Position numbers and translations under genes: made by a program
Part shown: positions 39,354 to 52,300 of the stretch, one piece after another
Layout: each line of letters starts with the position of its first letter
Numbering within the stretch: position 1 is the first letter of the stretch
DNA from: Tanytarsus gracilentus
Lineage: Eukaryota; Arthropoda; Insecta; Diptera; Chironomidae
DNA length: 64,000 bases
Assembly (NCBI GenBank): GCA_038502055.1
Contig: JAXRKN010000045.1
Span: 5,540,501-5,604,500, forward strand
Reading direction: 5' to 3'
Notes under the pieces: generated by a model
The model's input: only the letters and a program-made list of their open reading frames with translations
Databases searched by the model: none
Told to the model about the DNA's origin: nothing

Positions 39354-42300
39354 TACGAAAGTCTTTTACTTCTGTATGAGGAAGCAAAAAAATGTCTCTT
39401 GACTCCTCTGCTGTGAATTGTGACTGCGCGTGAGAAAACGCTCGAATGAGTCGAAAGCTCTCGATCGACAAGCAAAAAGGCGAATTGAAATGAATCTAAG
39501 TTCACCTTTTCAAGCTAAAGCTCTTCTTATTGTTGATTGTCGTGTTCTGAGTTGGAAAATTATTGTTTGAGAAGGGTAAGTTTGAGTGCTTAGGGTTAAA
39601 CGTTTGAAGAAATTACAATTTTTTAATCTCTATCAAACTTCTGATCATGTTGCAAAAATTTATTTGTTTACATTTAAAATTAGTAAGTTGAATCTTAAAT
39701 TTAGATTTTGATTTAAAATAATTTTATAAATTTCTCTAATTTTAAATCCATTTCAATTTTTTTGACACCTCCATCATGTCACTTCCAACTTTTTACTCCT
39801 CTCAATCAGGAAAAATTTCCTCGAAGCACAAAAATAGCAAGCGAGCCCAAAACTCACGTGAAAGAACAAATCAAAAAGAGCAAAAGAGCTTCTTCAAAAT
39901 GAAATGAAGTACAAAAGACGAAATCATCCTGTCACCAACGTCTCCAACAAACAAAACATTTTTATTAATGTTGTTATTATGGAAAAAGTACACGTCGCAA
40001 AAATCACTATGAAAAAAGCAAAATTTTCTTCCTTTTCCTCATGAAAAGAATTGTTGTTTTTTTTGTTCTCGACTCGCACGCTGTCACGAGTTCAGCAGGC
40101 TCAAGGTCAGATCGATGTGAGGAAATCAATAAAAATTGTTGTTGTTTTTCGCGTTTAAAAAATATTAAAATCACGCACTTTGCAATAAATTTTCGCAAAC
40201 GTAACAGATGGAGTTTTCTTTTTGTGATTTTTTGATAAAGCTAATAATAATTTTTTAAGGAGAGGACACTCGGAAAAAATTCTTTTTTAATTTTTTAACT
40301 ATTATATTTGAAATTTTTAAACTATAAATTGAAATTTATATCTGAGTGTTCACTCATTGCACAAAAAATCTCAAAAACAATATCACTAATAGTAAAAGCA
40401 ATTCCTCCAAATTTTCCACTCACTTTACAGCACAAAAACACGTCAGATTTGTCGAAATTATGACAGGTGACTAAGCACTTTTTCGTCCTGACTGAAAACT
40501 CTTCTCTATTGCCATGGCCGAAACAAAAAAAATCAACACGGAATATAAAAAAAGCAGCAGATGGTGAGAGTTTAAATGTGTGGTATATGACACAACTGCA
40601 TCACGCTCGCTGGTGATTAAATGAGTGGTGAGTTTATGTAGAGCATTGTGTTATGCACAACTTGTGTCTCGATGTATAAGTTCAGGTTATTAGTTGACGA
40701 TCACTATGACAACCGAAAATGAAATTTGTTTATTTTTGGAAAAAGTTGTCGGTCTGAGTGAAATTGGGTCTCTGCAAGCCTCCTTCTGTCATTATGCTAT
40801 CGACAGACTGATAGAGACAATAATAGCATTATCTTTATAGGCAGCATATCGACAATGCTTTTAATAAAGAAGAAAATTTTGCATTTTCAGTGATTTTGGA
40901 AATTTCATTAAATGATTGAATTATAGATTAATTTTGAGATTTATTGCGACAGCGCATAATGGAAGGATTTTAAAATGATTGAGAGAGAAAAGCTGAAAGG
41001 ATTCAAAGTTGCGTCAATTAAGCTACAACGCGGAAATTTTGAGAGAGCTTAAATAAAGTTTAAAAGGTTAAATTGATTAAATTGGAATTGATACGCAATA
41101 ATTGAGTGCTTGCAATAATTTTTTTGCTTGAAGGAGGAATTTTTAAATTCATTTAAAACCGTTAAAACGATAACAATAATTTTAGCTCTAATTTTTACTT
41201 TAAATATCTTCAATTGAACCCTCAATGCCAATTATTTTTCAGCTTTAACAAAAGAGAATGACATAAAGATTTTTTTCCTTTTAATTGCTCATAAAATTTT
41301 GCCTTTTTTAATTTTCATCGATAACGAAAAAAAAGTCAGCATACACGAGCCATCATTTCAAGGCTGATTTAATCATAGTCGAACATTAATAGAGAACACA
41401 ATTAAGGTACGAGAAGAAATTTTACATCGCATAATGTGCCGAAAGCATTGAAAGAGCTCATAATGAGGGAGACGTTATTTAATTAAACATCAAACTCGAG
41501 TAAATTTATAATGAGCTTCGAACTTTTTCCATTTCCCTCAACAACAATCGCGTCATGTCTCAATATCGTCATTAAATTGTAGGGGGGATGTGTGACAAAT
41601 TTATCAGGAATGTTTTGCTCTTATCAAAGAGTATAAAATTTTTAATTGCTTCTTTTGAGTTAAGAAAAAATTTAAATTTTTACCCCTTAAACTTATGCAA
41701 ATAATTTTTTAAATTTAACGACCGCACTCAGAATTTCATACAACATGCAATAAAATTTAATAGCACACATTAATCGACTTAGGTTTTCGTATCACGCCCC
41801 GCACACACAATCAGAAAGTAATTTGAATTTAAAAAGCCATTAATTATGAAAATTGGAGTGGAATGTCAATATTTTATCGCACTAATTGCGAAATGGTTGC
41901 CAGTTTTCTTTATTTTTGCACCTCCTCTCGTTCGCGTTTAATTGTTTACTGTTAAAAAGCAAAAGGTAGGAAAGATTCTCCCTTCTCTGTTTGCCTTTCA
42001 GTGAATAATGTAACCGTCTAAAGTGGACGAGAAACGAGCGACGATTAAGTGTTTGACGAAGCAATTATGTGTTTGATAAATTTTTTTAGCACATTGTCGT
42101 CACTGTTGTAGGTGCGGAATTGAGAAAATGCACTCGTTGAAAATTGAATTATTGAATGATGAAAATTTTTCCCTTGAGTTGATTTAATATCAATTCCCAT
42201 ATGAAACCTGTCAACATTTTTCATTCACTCATGAGCAAAAAATTCTCCAGCATTGATGACGCTGAAAAATAATTGTGGCAATTTCTCTCTCACTATAATT

Positions 42301-45300
42301 CCTCTAGAGCGAGATCCATTTTTAAATTTGACGAATGCACCATGGTGAAAAATACTTTTAAGTAGCGAGTCGTGACTGAAAAAATTCTCTCCATAGTTGA
42401 AATTCTTTGTTTGTTTTAAATAATTTGCGAATGCAAAAAATTCTTTCGTGCGGAAACTTTTTTTTATTATTCGACGAACGCGTTAATGAGCGGTAATGAG
42501 AAAAATTTTAATGAGAGCTTTTTTAAATCGTTAATTACTCGCTGCACGCTGAAGTGTTGATTGAAAGGTGAAAGAATCAAATGAGGGCTTGTGAATGCTC
42601 TTGTGGTATGAAATTGAATCCTTAGAATTTGTTGAGGGTGGTTTTTAATAATAAAAATATTTAATTTAATCAAATTTAAATTTTGAAATTTTTATGATTT
42701 TTTTGACATTCAACTAATCTTAAATTTAACAACTTCAGATTTATTAAATTCTTGCATTATTCATCATAATTTTTATTCCTGAGCTTTGGCACTCAATTCT
42801 ACAACACACACTCAATTTCATCGCATATATTGAAACCATAATTTTAATTATCACGTGAACATAAAATTTTCTCTCTCTATCGAGGGTTGTAAATAAGACA
42901 TAAAAGTACTGTTTATGGTTGTCATTAAAATTTTGGTTTGCAATAATTAAAGTTTTTTTGGTTGAAAATTAAATTTTCATGGAAAATGTGAACTCAAAAA
43001 ATTTCAATCAAATATTAAATTTTCTCTAAAAGTGTTCAAAATTTACCAATAAAATGCAATCAAGTCATAACCACTTTAAATAACTTTGTAACTTATTCAA
43101 TTACTGATAAGAATTCCCCAAGACTCAACTATGTCCATATGATTGCATGTGTGGTTAAACTTTACTGCATGTGCAAGTGCCAACGATGTAAAACTGTAAA
43201 CAAACTTGTAAATATAAATTTTATTTCTTTTCACAACAACCTCATACATTAAACTTCATGAGGAAAAAAATCAATTGAACTGAAAACTCTCACTTTGAAC
43301 TTTCACAGAATACTGAATGAGTCTCAAGTTGAAAAATCCTCACACTGCCTCCGTATGCTACAGTGATTTCATTTTGAAAATATTAAATCATGCGAGCGAT
43401 ATACATAAAACCCGGCACTTTACAATCCCAAGTGTCGTCATTGAGTCGTGCCTGCCTCCTTGCTCTTATGATTGCGGATTAGAATTTCGCGCGTTGGGAT
43501 TTGAGAGTTATTTCATATGCTGAATGTGTTTTTTTTCAGATGCTGCTTTTTCTGGCCATTTTTTTATGCGAGAGGATATTACTGGAAATAAAGGATGAGA
43601 AGCTGGAATTTTCATTAGGATTTAAATTTTTTTTAATCTTATTTTTTTTAAAAACATAAAATAAAATAAAAGTAAATTAAAAATAAAAATTTAATTGGAG
43701 TGTCTCACCCCTTGCAACTCTCACGAGGAAAAACCGCTCTCAAATTTTCATAAAAAAAATAATACATTTTATGACGTCATAATGTGTAATGCACTCATTC
43801 GTGTACTTTAATTATTGTAATAAATTTTTTTATATGTAACGAAGCGAATAATTGACAATGATTGATATTAAAATTGGTGCGCGCCATAGGAGCACTTTTC
43901 ACCGTCCAATTAATCGCGGATAAATTTATCAAAAAAGTTATAAGTAATTGCTTGTAAAAAAATAATTTTCATATTTATTGCACGATCAGCTTCCGCTTGC
44001 CTTCGAGGATATAAAGTCTGCTCATTAATTTACACCGTCTGAATGAATTTTGATGAAAAAGTTCGTGGAAAATTAAATTTTATTTATTAATGAAAGGACG
44101 ATTTATAAAGTTATCGAAAATTAATTTTTGCATAAAAAATCAAAATCCTACATTCATATCCAGCAATGCTGGTCTCTTTTATCTTCGCTCTAATCTTTTT
44201 ATCCTCAACTTCAAAACAATAAGTTCAAATTTATTTTAAGTTGTAATTCACTTTCATAGGGGTTGAGAACACGAACATTTCAATTCGAATTCACAAGAAA
44301 AATTATTAATAAGGCAGTCATAAATTTTTGACTTGTTAATTTTTGATGAAATTAATTTTTCGTGCCTTTTGTACGTTACATGTTGCAGCAGGCATTCGAA
44401 GAGATATAAAATTTATGACGAAAGGAAAAAAAGCTAAATTTAATATTTTTATGTTGTTGTAAATGAGCAGCAGTAATAAAAATGCTGGATAACATAATAA
44501 TACTATGATAATTGTTTGATATTTTATGCTACCCACATAATCGATATTGGTATAAATTTTGGGTGTGACACCAAATTCAATTTTTATGGTTTACAAATCA
44601 ATTTATTCGAAGTTAGCTAAAAGTAACGATAAATGTCATCAAAACTTGATATTAAAATTTTAATTAGTTTTTTGATTAAAAAATTTTAATGAAGAGTTTG
44701 TGTTACTTTTTCGGTTTTGATATCTTTAATTTTTCACCAAATTTCCTGTCACGAATTTTTAGCTATAAAAGTTTCAAAAAACTCAATTTCAACTCTTTCT
44801 ACTACAATGTTGGAAATGCATTTTTAAAAAACCTCGATATCTTACCTCAAAAACACCTCATTCATATCTCTGAAGAGTCAAACACGAGATTTTTTTTTGA
44901 AAATTTACAATTAAAAAAATACGAAATTTGAAAATTTAAAATACGTTATAAAAAATTCAAATTTTGATTATTTAATTTATAAAAATAATTAAAATTTTAT
45001 ATCCATACCAGTTCGTTTCAACCCTAAATTTAAACTGTCATAGCAGCTTGCGTCATTCTCCATCCCAGTTTCCCATATAAATATTATTTCTCATCAAAAA
45101 CAATGTTGATGGGAATCGACATTGATTCTTTTCTTTCGAACTAGTTCAATTGTGTGATAAGAGCTTTTTTTATCTGCCGAATGTGCGGTAAATTTCGCAA
45201 AACATCTTCTTGCTATCGAACAATATTTTCTTGCTAAAATGAAACACATTTTCATGTCACGTGAAGTTATTACAGATGCGAAGTGAAAAGTTGAAAGTTA

Positions 45301-45514
45301 TTTAAATAAAGAAGTGAAATTAAATTGATTGGAAATTTAAAATAAATTCTGTTAAAATAAATTTTTTAGATAAAATTTCACAATAATTTTTTGACACAAA
45401 AAATTTCCCTCACTTTAAGTTATTAAATTTCAATCTGATTCCTACGTCAAGCTCTTTTAATTATTTCTATAAATTTTGCTGTTGATTGACATTATCTTGA
45501 TCAAGCGTAAAATA
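39354..45514. other. Intergenic DNA between the 985-aa gene and the Met/Gly-rich gene
   Basis: The two flanking genes point away from each other, so both promoters lie here. I see no supportable gene; the longest frames are about 80 codons and lack any signature. A two-armed foldback is at 40257-40359, and single arms are at about 43698-43715 (GGAGTGTCTCACCCCTTG) and near 41690 (TACCCCTTAA). The rest is A/T-rich. Confidence 0.6.
40257..40359. repeat. Foldback element
   Basis: The left arm GGAGAGGACACTCGGA (40259-40274) is mirrored by TCTGAGTGTTCACTCA (40341-40356); ACACTC is perfect and the pairing continues into AAAAATTC against GAAATTT. The loop is about 60 bp and A/T-rich. Confidence 0.65.
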
Positions 45515-45515
45515 C

Positions 45516-45552
45516 TATAAGAGCACTTGCCATTTCAGCGCTTCTCGTCAGT
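45516..45552 (+). promoter_or_regulatory. Probable core promoter of the Met/Gly-rich gene
   Basis: A TATAAG box at 45516-45521 is followed at 45548-45552 by TCAGT, a match to the arthropod initiator, about 32-34 bp downstream. The start codon at 45591 would then follow a 5' UTR of about 40 nt. A TATA-initiator promoter with a short leader is common for highly expressed, tissue-restricted secreted proteins of insects. Confidence 0.5.
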
Positions 45553-45590
45553 CTATTTTTTATCATTTAACAAAGTAGCAATTAATAATA

Positions 45591-46648
45591 ATGAAGTGTG
45601 AGTCCGGAAGAGTTGAAAATAAAATGAAATGAAGTTGGAAAAATTTTATTTTCAGATCTCGTTTTGGCATTTTTCTTGATTTCCGCTGCATTGGCGGCTC
45701 CAATCAATGACGATGAAGTCATCGAGGATGGACCAATAGCATTGCCACAGACCGAAGAGGGAACAATTGAAGTTCAGGAAGAACCAAAGATAAATGATGA
45801 TGATGAAGTTATTGAGGATGCTGAAGCTGCCTTCATGAGAATGATGAACATAGGAATGGGAATGGGTGGAACTCCAAGCTTTTATGGCCAAAACTTTGGA
45901 CAAGGTTATGGCCAGAGCTATGGTCAAGGTTATGGTCAGAGCTATGGGCAAGGATACGGTTCAATGTATCAACCTAAAAATTATGGAATGTACAACCCTA
46001 TGATGGACATGATGGGCGGAGGTGGCATGTACAACCCAATGATGGACATGATGGGCGGTGGAATGGGTCAAGGCATGTACAACCCTATGATGGACATGAT
46101 GGGCGGTGGAATGGGTCAAGGCATGTACAACCCAATGATGGACATGATGGGCGGTGGAATGGGTCAAGGCATGTACAACCCTATGATGGACATGATGGGC
46201 GGTGGTCAAGGCATGTACAACCCTATGATGGGCGGCGGAATGGGACAAGGCATGTATAACCCTATGATGGACATGATGGGCGGTGGAATGGGACAAGGCA
46301 TGTATAACCCTATGATGGGCGGCGGAATGGGACCATGGGATCATGGCATGTATGATCCAATGATGGACATCATGGGCGGCATGGGCGGCATGGGATATCA
46401 ACAGGAAGAATCCGAAAAGGAAGAATTACCCTTCAAAAATGTCGACTACCCTACTGATTATACTCTTCCTTGCTCTGATCACTGTGCATGCGAGCAAGTT
46501 TGCAAGTTTAACTAGTAAGTTTTCTTTAATTTAATTAACATTCAACTCATTGAAAAATAAAAATTATTTTTTTTAAATTTTTTTCAGTCTTCAACTTTGC
46601 ACCTGCAGATGTCCACCGAAATGCTCAGCGCCCGGCATTGTCGTATAA
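45591..46648 (+). CDS. Secreted Met/Gly-rich repeat protein with cysteine-rich C-terminus
   Basis: I do not recognise the family. Exons 45591-45597 (ATG AAG T only), 45656-46514 and 46588-46648, all GT-AG, encode 308 aa. Residues 1-17 (MKYLVLAFFLISAALAA) are a textbook signal peptide. Next come two acidic copies of DDEVIED, then four GYGQ/SYGQ repeats, then nine units based on MYNPMMDMMGGGMGQG (array at 45988-46400). Five of the nine units are shortened or altered (for example MYNPMMGGGMGQG, and the last, MYDPMMDIMGG). The C-terminal end carries eight cysteines, CSDHCACEQVC and CTCRCPPKC. Signal peptide, low complexity, Tyr/Gly and Met motifs and a Cys tail suit an extracellular structural, adhesive, silk-like or metal-binding protein; which one is inference. 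The start is fixed by the signal peptide and by the 7-nt first exon, a common insect arrangement. Confidence 0.88.
45988..46400 (+). repeat. Coding tandem array of 48-bp-class units
   Basis: Nine in-frame units of up to 48 bp encode MYNPMMDMMGGGMGQG variants. Several full units are nearly identical at DNA level, including silent positions, so the array was homogenised recently by unequal exchange or slippage. Two shortened units lack the MMD part. Confidence 0.9.
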
Positions 46649-46742
46649 AGATGAATAACGACTCGAAGAAATTTTACTATAAAAAAACATCATCAAGTAA
46701 TAAAAAATATATATTCACACAATATAATCCGAAAATGTTCTC

Positions 46743-46748
46743 AATAAA
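46743..46748 (+). other. Poly(A) signal of the Met/Gly-rich gene
   Basis: A canonical AATAAA lies 95 nt past the stop codon of the secreted protein gene, as expected for a short 3' UTR. Confidence 0.6.
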
Positions 46749-49225
46749 TTCAGCATGAAAATATTTTTTTTTCTCACACACATTCATGTCACCATTTAAA
46801 TGTTTTTTGATACATCAACAGAAGCACATTGACACACTTAGTGCATATGGTACGAGTTTGATATTAAAATTCAAGTCTCTCTTATATCTTGCAAGAATAA
46901 AATTTAGAGGAAAGTTAGAGAGTTTTTAGTTGAAAACTCAGCAAAGAATTTTTTGAAAAAATTAAATTTTAAAAATAATTTTTGGAAAGATCCAAATCAT
47001 TAAATGTCAATTTTTACCCCAAATATTAAATCAAACAGAAGAAAAAACTCTCAACCGCGAGTGACAGTAAAAGAAGATGAACAAGAAGAGATTTAAAGAA
47101 GCGCCGAGTGTGATTGACACAATGAATTTATAAGAGCTCATATTTGCTTTTTTATTCATCGCTTTTTACCATTTCCGCTCTCTTGAGAACGTAATTCGAT
47201 ACTAAAGTCACTTGGCATTTGTCAATCGATTAAATGTGAAGCATATGGTTTTGTACTCGAAACGCCGCACACCGTCTGGATGCATAAGATTGAGTTCTGT
47301 CTTATGAAATATATTGAAATGACATCGTGAACTCGCAGGATATAAACTGTCAACTTATCACGCATCCCCGGTAATTTCGCACACTCCAATTTGTTCTGCT
47401 TTTGGAGTCTCGTGTTTTTGGATAAATTGAATTTATTTCCATTACATTTTCTTGCTGCTTCTCTTAGTTTTTGTGTGTTTGAGGTTGAGACGAATGTATC
47501 AGCAACCCCAAAGAGTGACAGATTTTTATTTCCTTATTTGCAATCACAGAAGAATAATTTTCGGAGATGAAATTTATTAAATCCGATCCTAAACACCTTT
47601 GAATTTATTAAATACGTTAAATTTTAAAAAATATTTTGAAAAAAGTGTAAAAAATTTAATTTTTGGATTCACCAAATTTTTACTCAAAATTTATCATTTT
47701 CTGAGAAGAAAAAGTCACGAGGATCACAAAACGAATTAAATTGAATTTTCACCCAGTTTTCGTACAAAGAGAAACGAGAAAAAATTATGCTGATTTATGC
47801 GTATGGCAAAACCTTTTTATTCGTCCCTTTTTTGCTTTCATGTTCTTACTGGTAATATAATTAATGCATTCGAAAGACAGAAAAATTGTAATTGATCTCT
47901 CGAACCTTCCCCTGAGAATCCAGTCATCACGAAGAGAATTGAAACAGCCTTGGAGTTACGATTGCCATAAAAATGACGTCGATGATGTCAAAAAAAGGTT
48001 AATGTTCAAATGTGCGAGACGAAAAATTTCATGTGTGTAGAAAAAAATCTCATTAAAGATTTCCTTTTTGCTTCACGACTTTCATCAGTAAAATGAAAAA
48101 ATTCTCATCCAAACCGTAACAAGGTTACTTTCGTTCCAATCCTCTCACCTTCTTTTAGGACATTAAAGTTTAATTATGTAGAAATACATTAAGGCCTTTT
48201 AGTTGTAGCAATGCCATAATATTCAGATACACAATTTTATGTAATTAAATAAACGTAACATGAAAGTTTTCAAATGAGATGAAAAAATTGCATTAATTTT
48301 TAAAACGTTACGAAATTGTTTTTTTTTGTATCAAACACAATGCGATTGTGAACTTTGAACTTTAGATTATTTAACAAAAGAATTTTTTCACTCTAGTTTT
48401 TTTCTCGCAAGAAAAAAAACGAGATCAAAACTTTTTGAAATTTATTTCAGTCATCAACCTCAACAATTTTATTCATAAAATCAAAAATTCAATTAAAAAC
48501 TAAAATTATATTTTTTTCTATTAAATTAAATCAACTGAAATTGCCGCCTTCAAGTCTCTTCCTCACCAAACACCACCTACATCCTTAATCGCACGACGTC
48601 ATGTTGTGACACTTGTTTCGTTAGAAGATTAGAAGGAAAAAATATTCTAGAGAAATGCAAATCCCCTCTGCAAAAGCTTAAAATATGTTTTTACCATGAC
48701 GCTTTGCTGGCATACGGCCATCCTTGAAATTACTCCACCTTCTCTCGCTCTCTCCATGCCTGCCACCCGCGAGCATTTTCAATTGAGCTCTCTAACAACA
48801 TTTTTCATTTCAACGATGTGAATTTTGCTTCATGCCAGATGCCATTAACTGAAAATAATACAAGTTGAAGTTGAGGAAATGGAAAGTAATTTCAATTCGC
48901 AGGATGAATGAAAATGCTTTTGAGGGGAGGAAAAAGAGGAAGAAAATTGTCGGTCAGCAATCAAGCTTTTTCACATTCGAGAATATTTTTTTCACTTGCT
49001 CAATTTTCTCGATGTATGAATGCAGAAAATTCCGAGTGAATGGAAAGTGGAATTCAATTAGGATTTGCAAATGTGGTTCCCGAGCCTTTCGGCTTTGGCT
49101 TTTGCGGCAGCACTCATAAACCTTATGAGTGGAACATTAAAATCCCCGCCGCACTGTGACTTCATTCGGCTTTAATAGAAAGTACGTTTTATCTCCATCC
49201 GCTGTGTCACATTTTCTCCTCCGAT

Positions 49226-49354
49226 GCCACGTATGGATAGAGCGAAAATTTAAAGTTTTTAAATACGTTAAATTCGATATTTAAAATTTTCGAAATTTGG
49301 AAAAAAAATCGTCATAATTTTTAAAGAAATTCTTTCTCAATGTCCATGCGTGGC
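49226..49354. repeat. Foldback element with GCCACG ends
   Basis: GCCACGTATGGATAGAG (49226-49242) is mirrored by CTCAATGTCCATGCGTGGC (49336-49354), eleven of the outer twelve bases matching. AAATTTAAAG and TTTTTAAAGAAATT continue the pairing inward. The outermost bases differ from the usual CAAGGG end, so this may be a diverged subfamily. Confidence 0.65.
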
Positions 49355-52300
49355 TGCTGATAAAGTTCAGCGAATTATGATTGCGGAAAATAAATATTTT
49401 GCTTTATTTCAAAGGAGCCACAATGATTGTTCAAAAGGTACCGAAAAACATTAGCATCCAATTTTTAGTGCACGAATGTCCTGGGAAACGTAAGTTATGA
49501 CACATTGGGCATTTTATATTATGCAAAAAGCCACTTGACTCATAAACTTACTTTGTACCTTCTTCGCCAGCCACATAAAGTTTTTTCTTCTTCTTTATTT
49601 TGTCATGTAATAAAATTTTAAATCTCAAAAATGAACAACTAATTCCCAAAAGCTCCACAAAAACAAGCAAGAAAAGAAAATAAGAAGATGGTACTCATAA
49701 ATTCATGCTCGGTTAGAGTTTGAGTGGATTAATGGAAATGAGCAAAGCCAGCAAATAATTAACATACATTATTCAATATAGCATGCATGAAATATGATGA
49801 AATATTGTGTTAGATTAGCAATTGTAACCACTCGCATAACATCATTTACGTGTGGGTGTATTTGAAGGATATTTAGTTGAAATCTAATTTTGTCAATGAG
49901 CTGAGGAATTGGTTAAAGTTTAATAATATCGATCAATTAGGATTTGGAGAATGATTGCGGTTGATTTGAGTGGGCGGAAAATTTAATTAGAACGTAAAAT
50001 GTGTGAAATTGACATTAAATTTATCAAAGATATAAATTTAGCTTTATAAATTTTTTATAGTCCTAAAAATTTTAGGTTTCATTAGATAAAAATTAAACCC
50101 CTTTCTTAATCGAAGAAAATTATCACGCTCAAGATGATCAATTTTCACGATTTTAATTTCAACCCGCCTCCACTCGCTAAGTTAATACTAATGTTAATAC
50201 TAAAAGGACTGGAAAATGTTTCCCTAATCTATCATTCCATCCTTGAGACGATTGTCCCTTTTGCACCTTTCTCAACCTTCATTATAATTAATTTATTGCG
50301 ATTTCCCTCGTTGAATTTTTTTCTCTTATCCGTCAAGTTGAGAATGTGAAATGTACACAAAAGAGCGAGGAACCCTTGAAGCTATTCTTTCAATTTAATT
50401 TATTCAAATCAGTTTGTTCTTCATTTAACTTTTTATGACATCTCTCTTGACATTGGTTGTGTGTTTGCTGCATGCACACACGTTTTTTTCCAGGGATGGA
50501 CACTGTGATTATTTTTGAAAGAGTAAGAAAAATTCAAAACTCATTAAATATTTATTAGTTTCCAACTTTTTCATCTCAACGTTTTTATTTCATTTCAACC
50601 TGAAGTTAGAAGGAATCTGTCACATGGGGAATCTCATACAATGTACAAATATATTTCATCTGAAGAGGCATCATTTGTAGCACAATTTAACATTCATTTG
50701 TTTTATTTTCAGCACAAAAAAAAAGTGAGAACGAGAAGCCATTTAGGATTTATGAGCGCATCACGAACGTAGCCATATGTGTGTGTGCGAGGTTGGGAAA
50801 TAGGTCCCACATCATGTAATTGAATTTCAAGAAGAAATCATGATGGAGAAATGTGTTAAAAAATAAATAAGCTTTTTCGAAAAAAACATAAAATAAAAAT
50901 CTTTTTATTCTAAAAAGGTGACACGACTCGAAAAGTCCTCGAGTGAGAATTACGTTCAATTACGTTCAACCTTTTTCGTGAGTAAGCAGAAAGTTTTAGA
51001 TGGCAAACAGTGATTTGAATTTATCGAATAATAGATTGAGTTTGTCTAGGTTTTATTGTTTGACTTTGCTGCAGATGAGTAAAGAATTAAAATTCAGTTT
51101 GAAAAGGATTTTAAATTTTACAAAAAAGTTGAAAAATTTATGTAAAAATCACAAAAACATCAAAATTTACTTTCTTCTTATTGTTCTTCAAACTTAACCT
51201 TTCAAACCTTTTAAAACGAAGCAAAACCATCTCATTTTCAAAAAGGTCAGTGTATGTTCACCTTTTTAAACCCCTGCACTCACATCAACATCTCAATTTG
51301 CATCAAACAATTCAATTCATGTTGAACAATTTGTGTGCTGAAATTTACTTGAACCAAGATTATAGTGATGCTGTGTGTATAAAAAAACTTATTTTTTCGC
51401 AGAACTCAGCTGCATACATCCAGAGGAAGTGAAAAAACGAGGGATAAAAAGCAACAACCATGGTGAAGTGAATGGCAGTGCCAAGCAAATTTCGAGGTGA
51501 TGAATATAAATTTAACAAAAGACGAGCAATTGGCTTTTGCACTCACCATTCACTACATCTGAATGGTGTTGAATGCTGCGATCAAAACTTGCTGCACAGC
51601 ATGAGTAAATTTGCGCTCCGCTAGCGTCCTTTTGTATTTTTTGATGCGTTGCTTTTGTTTTAGGTTGAAATATATAAAAAATTGCTGTTGGCGTGAATAT
51701 TTTTATATTTCAAGGTTTAGACACAAAAGTTTAAATGTTTCCAGCACTATTTTTTTTGTATTAAAGCCACACAAAACCCTCAAAGCTGTTTTACAAAAAT
51801 ATAACATGAAAAATTAAAAGGGCACATGAGGTCAAGAGAGATGAATGTAACAGAATAAAAAATTTATGGCAGCATGGAAGTTTGTAATAATAAGGATAAT
51901 ACGTGTAAGAGTTATGAACTCGCAATTTAATAAATAGTCACCGAATTAACACACGATGTGGCTCATAAATTTTCATATATGGTAAAAAATTGAGAACAAA
52001 GCACTTTAGCTCGTGCCAGTCCTCACTGGGCTTTGTTATAAATTAGAAGAGTTTAATGCTTCATTCTTCACGCTCGAGATAATTTTCGGGGGTTGAAAAA
52101 TTGTTTTTGTATGTGCGACGAAAATTAAATTATTTAAAATATAGCTTGTTAGTGAATGTTAAACTTTGTAAAGCAGTGTGTGGTCATTAGGCATGCGAAG
52201 GTAATTTGAATATTGATGTAACTTTATGTCATTTAAGGAATTAATAGATTTATGATGTTGGAAATTTGTTTTCATAATATCACCCAATATTGATTTTACA

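Noticed and set aside
43317..43523. Plus-strand frame of 68 codons with balanced composition and six cysteines
   Set aside because: It looks slightly more protein-like than its neighbours, but has no signal peptide and no recognisable cysteine pattern; too short to support.
45961..46401. A 146-codon His/Val-rich open frame antisense to the Met/Gly array
   Set aside because: It is the mirror of the repeated coding units; the repeat keeps all frames open. The sense frame has a signal peptide, valid introns, a promoter and a poly(A) signal.
48865..49119. Plus-strand frame of 84 codons ending in a basic Arg-rich tail
   Set aside because: Composition and lack of any splice or promoter context suggest chance.
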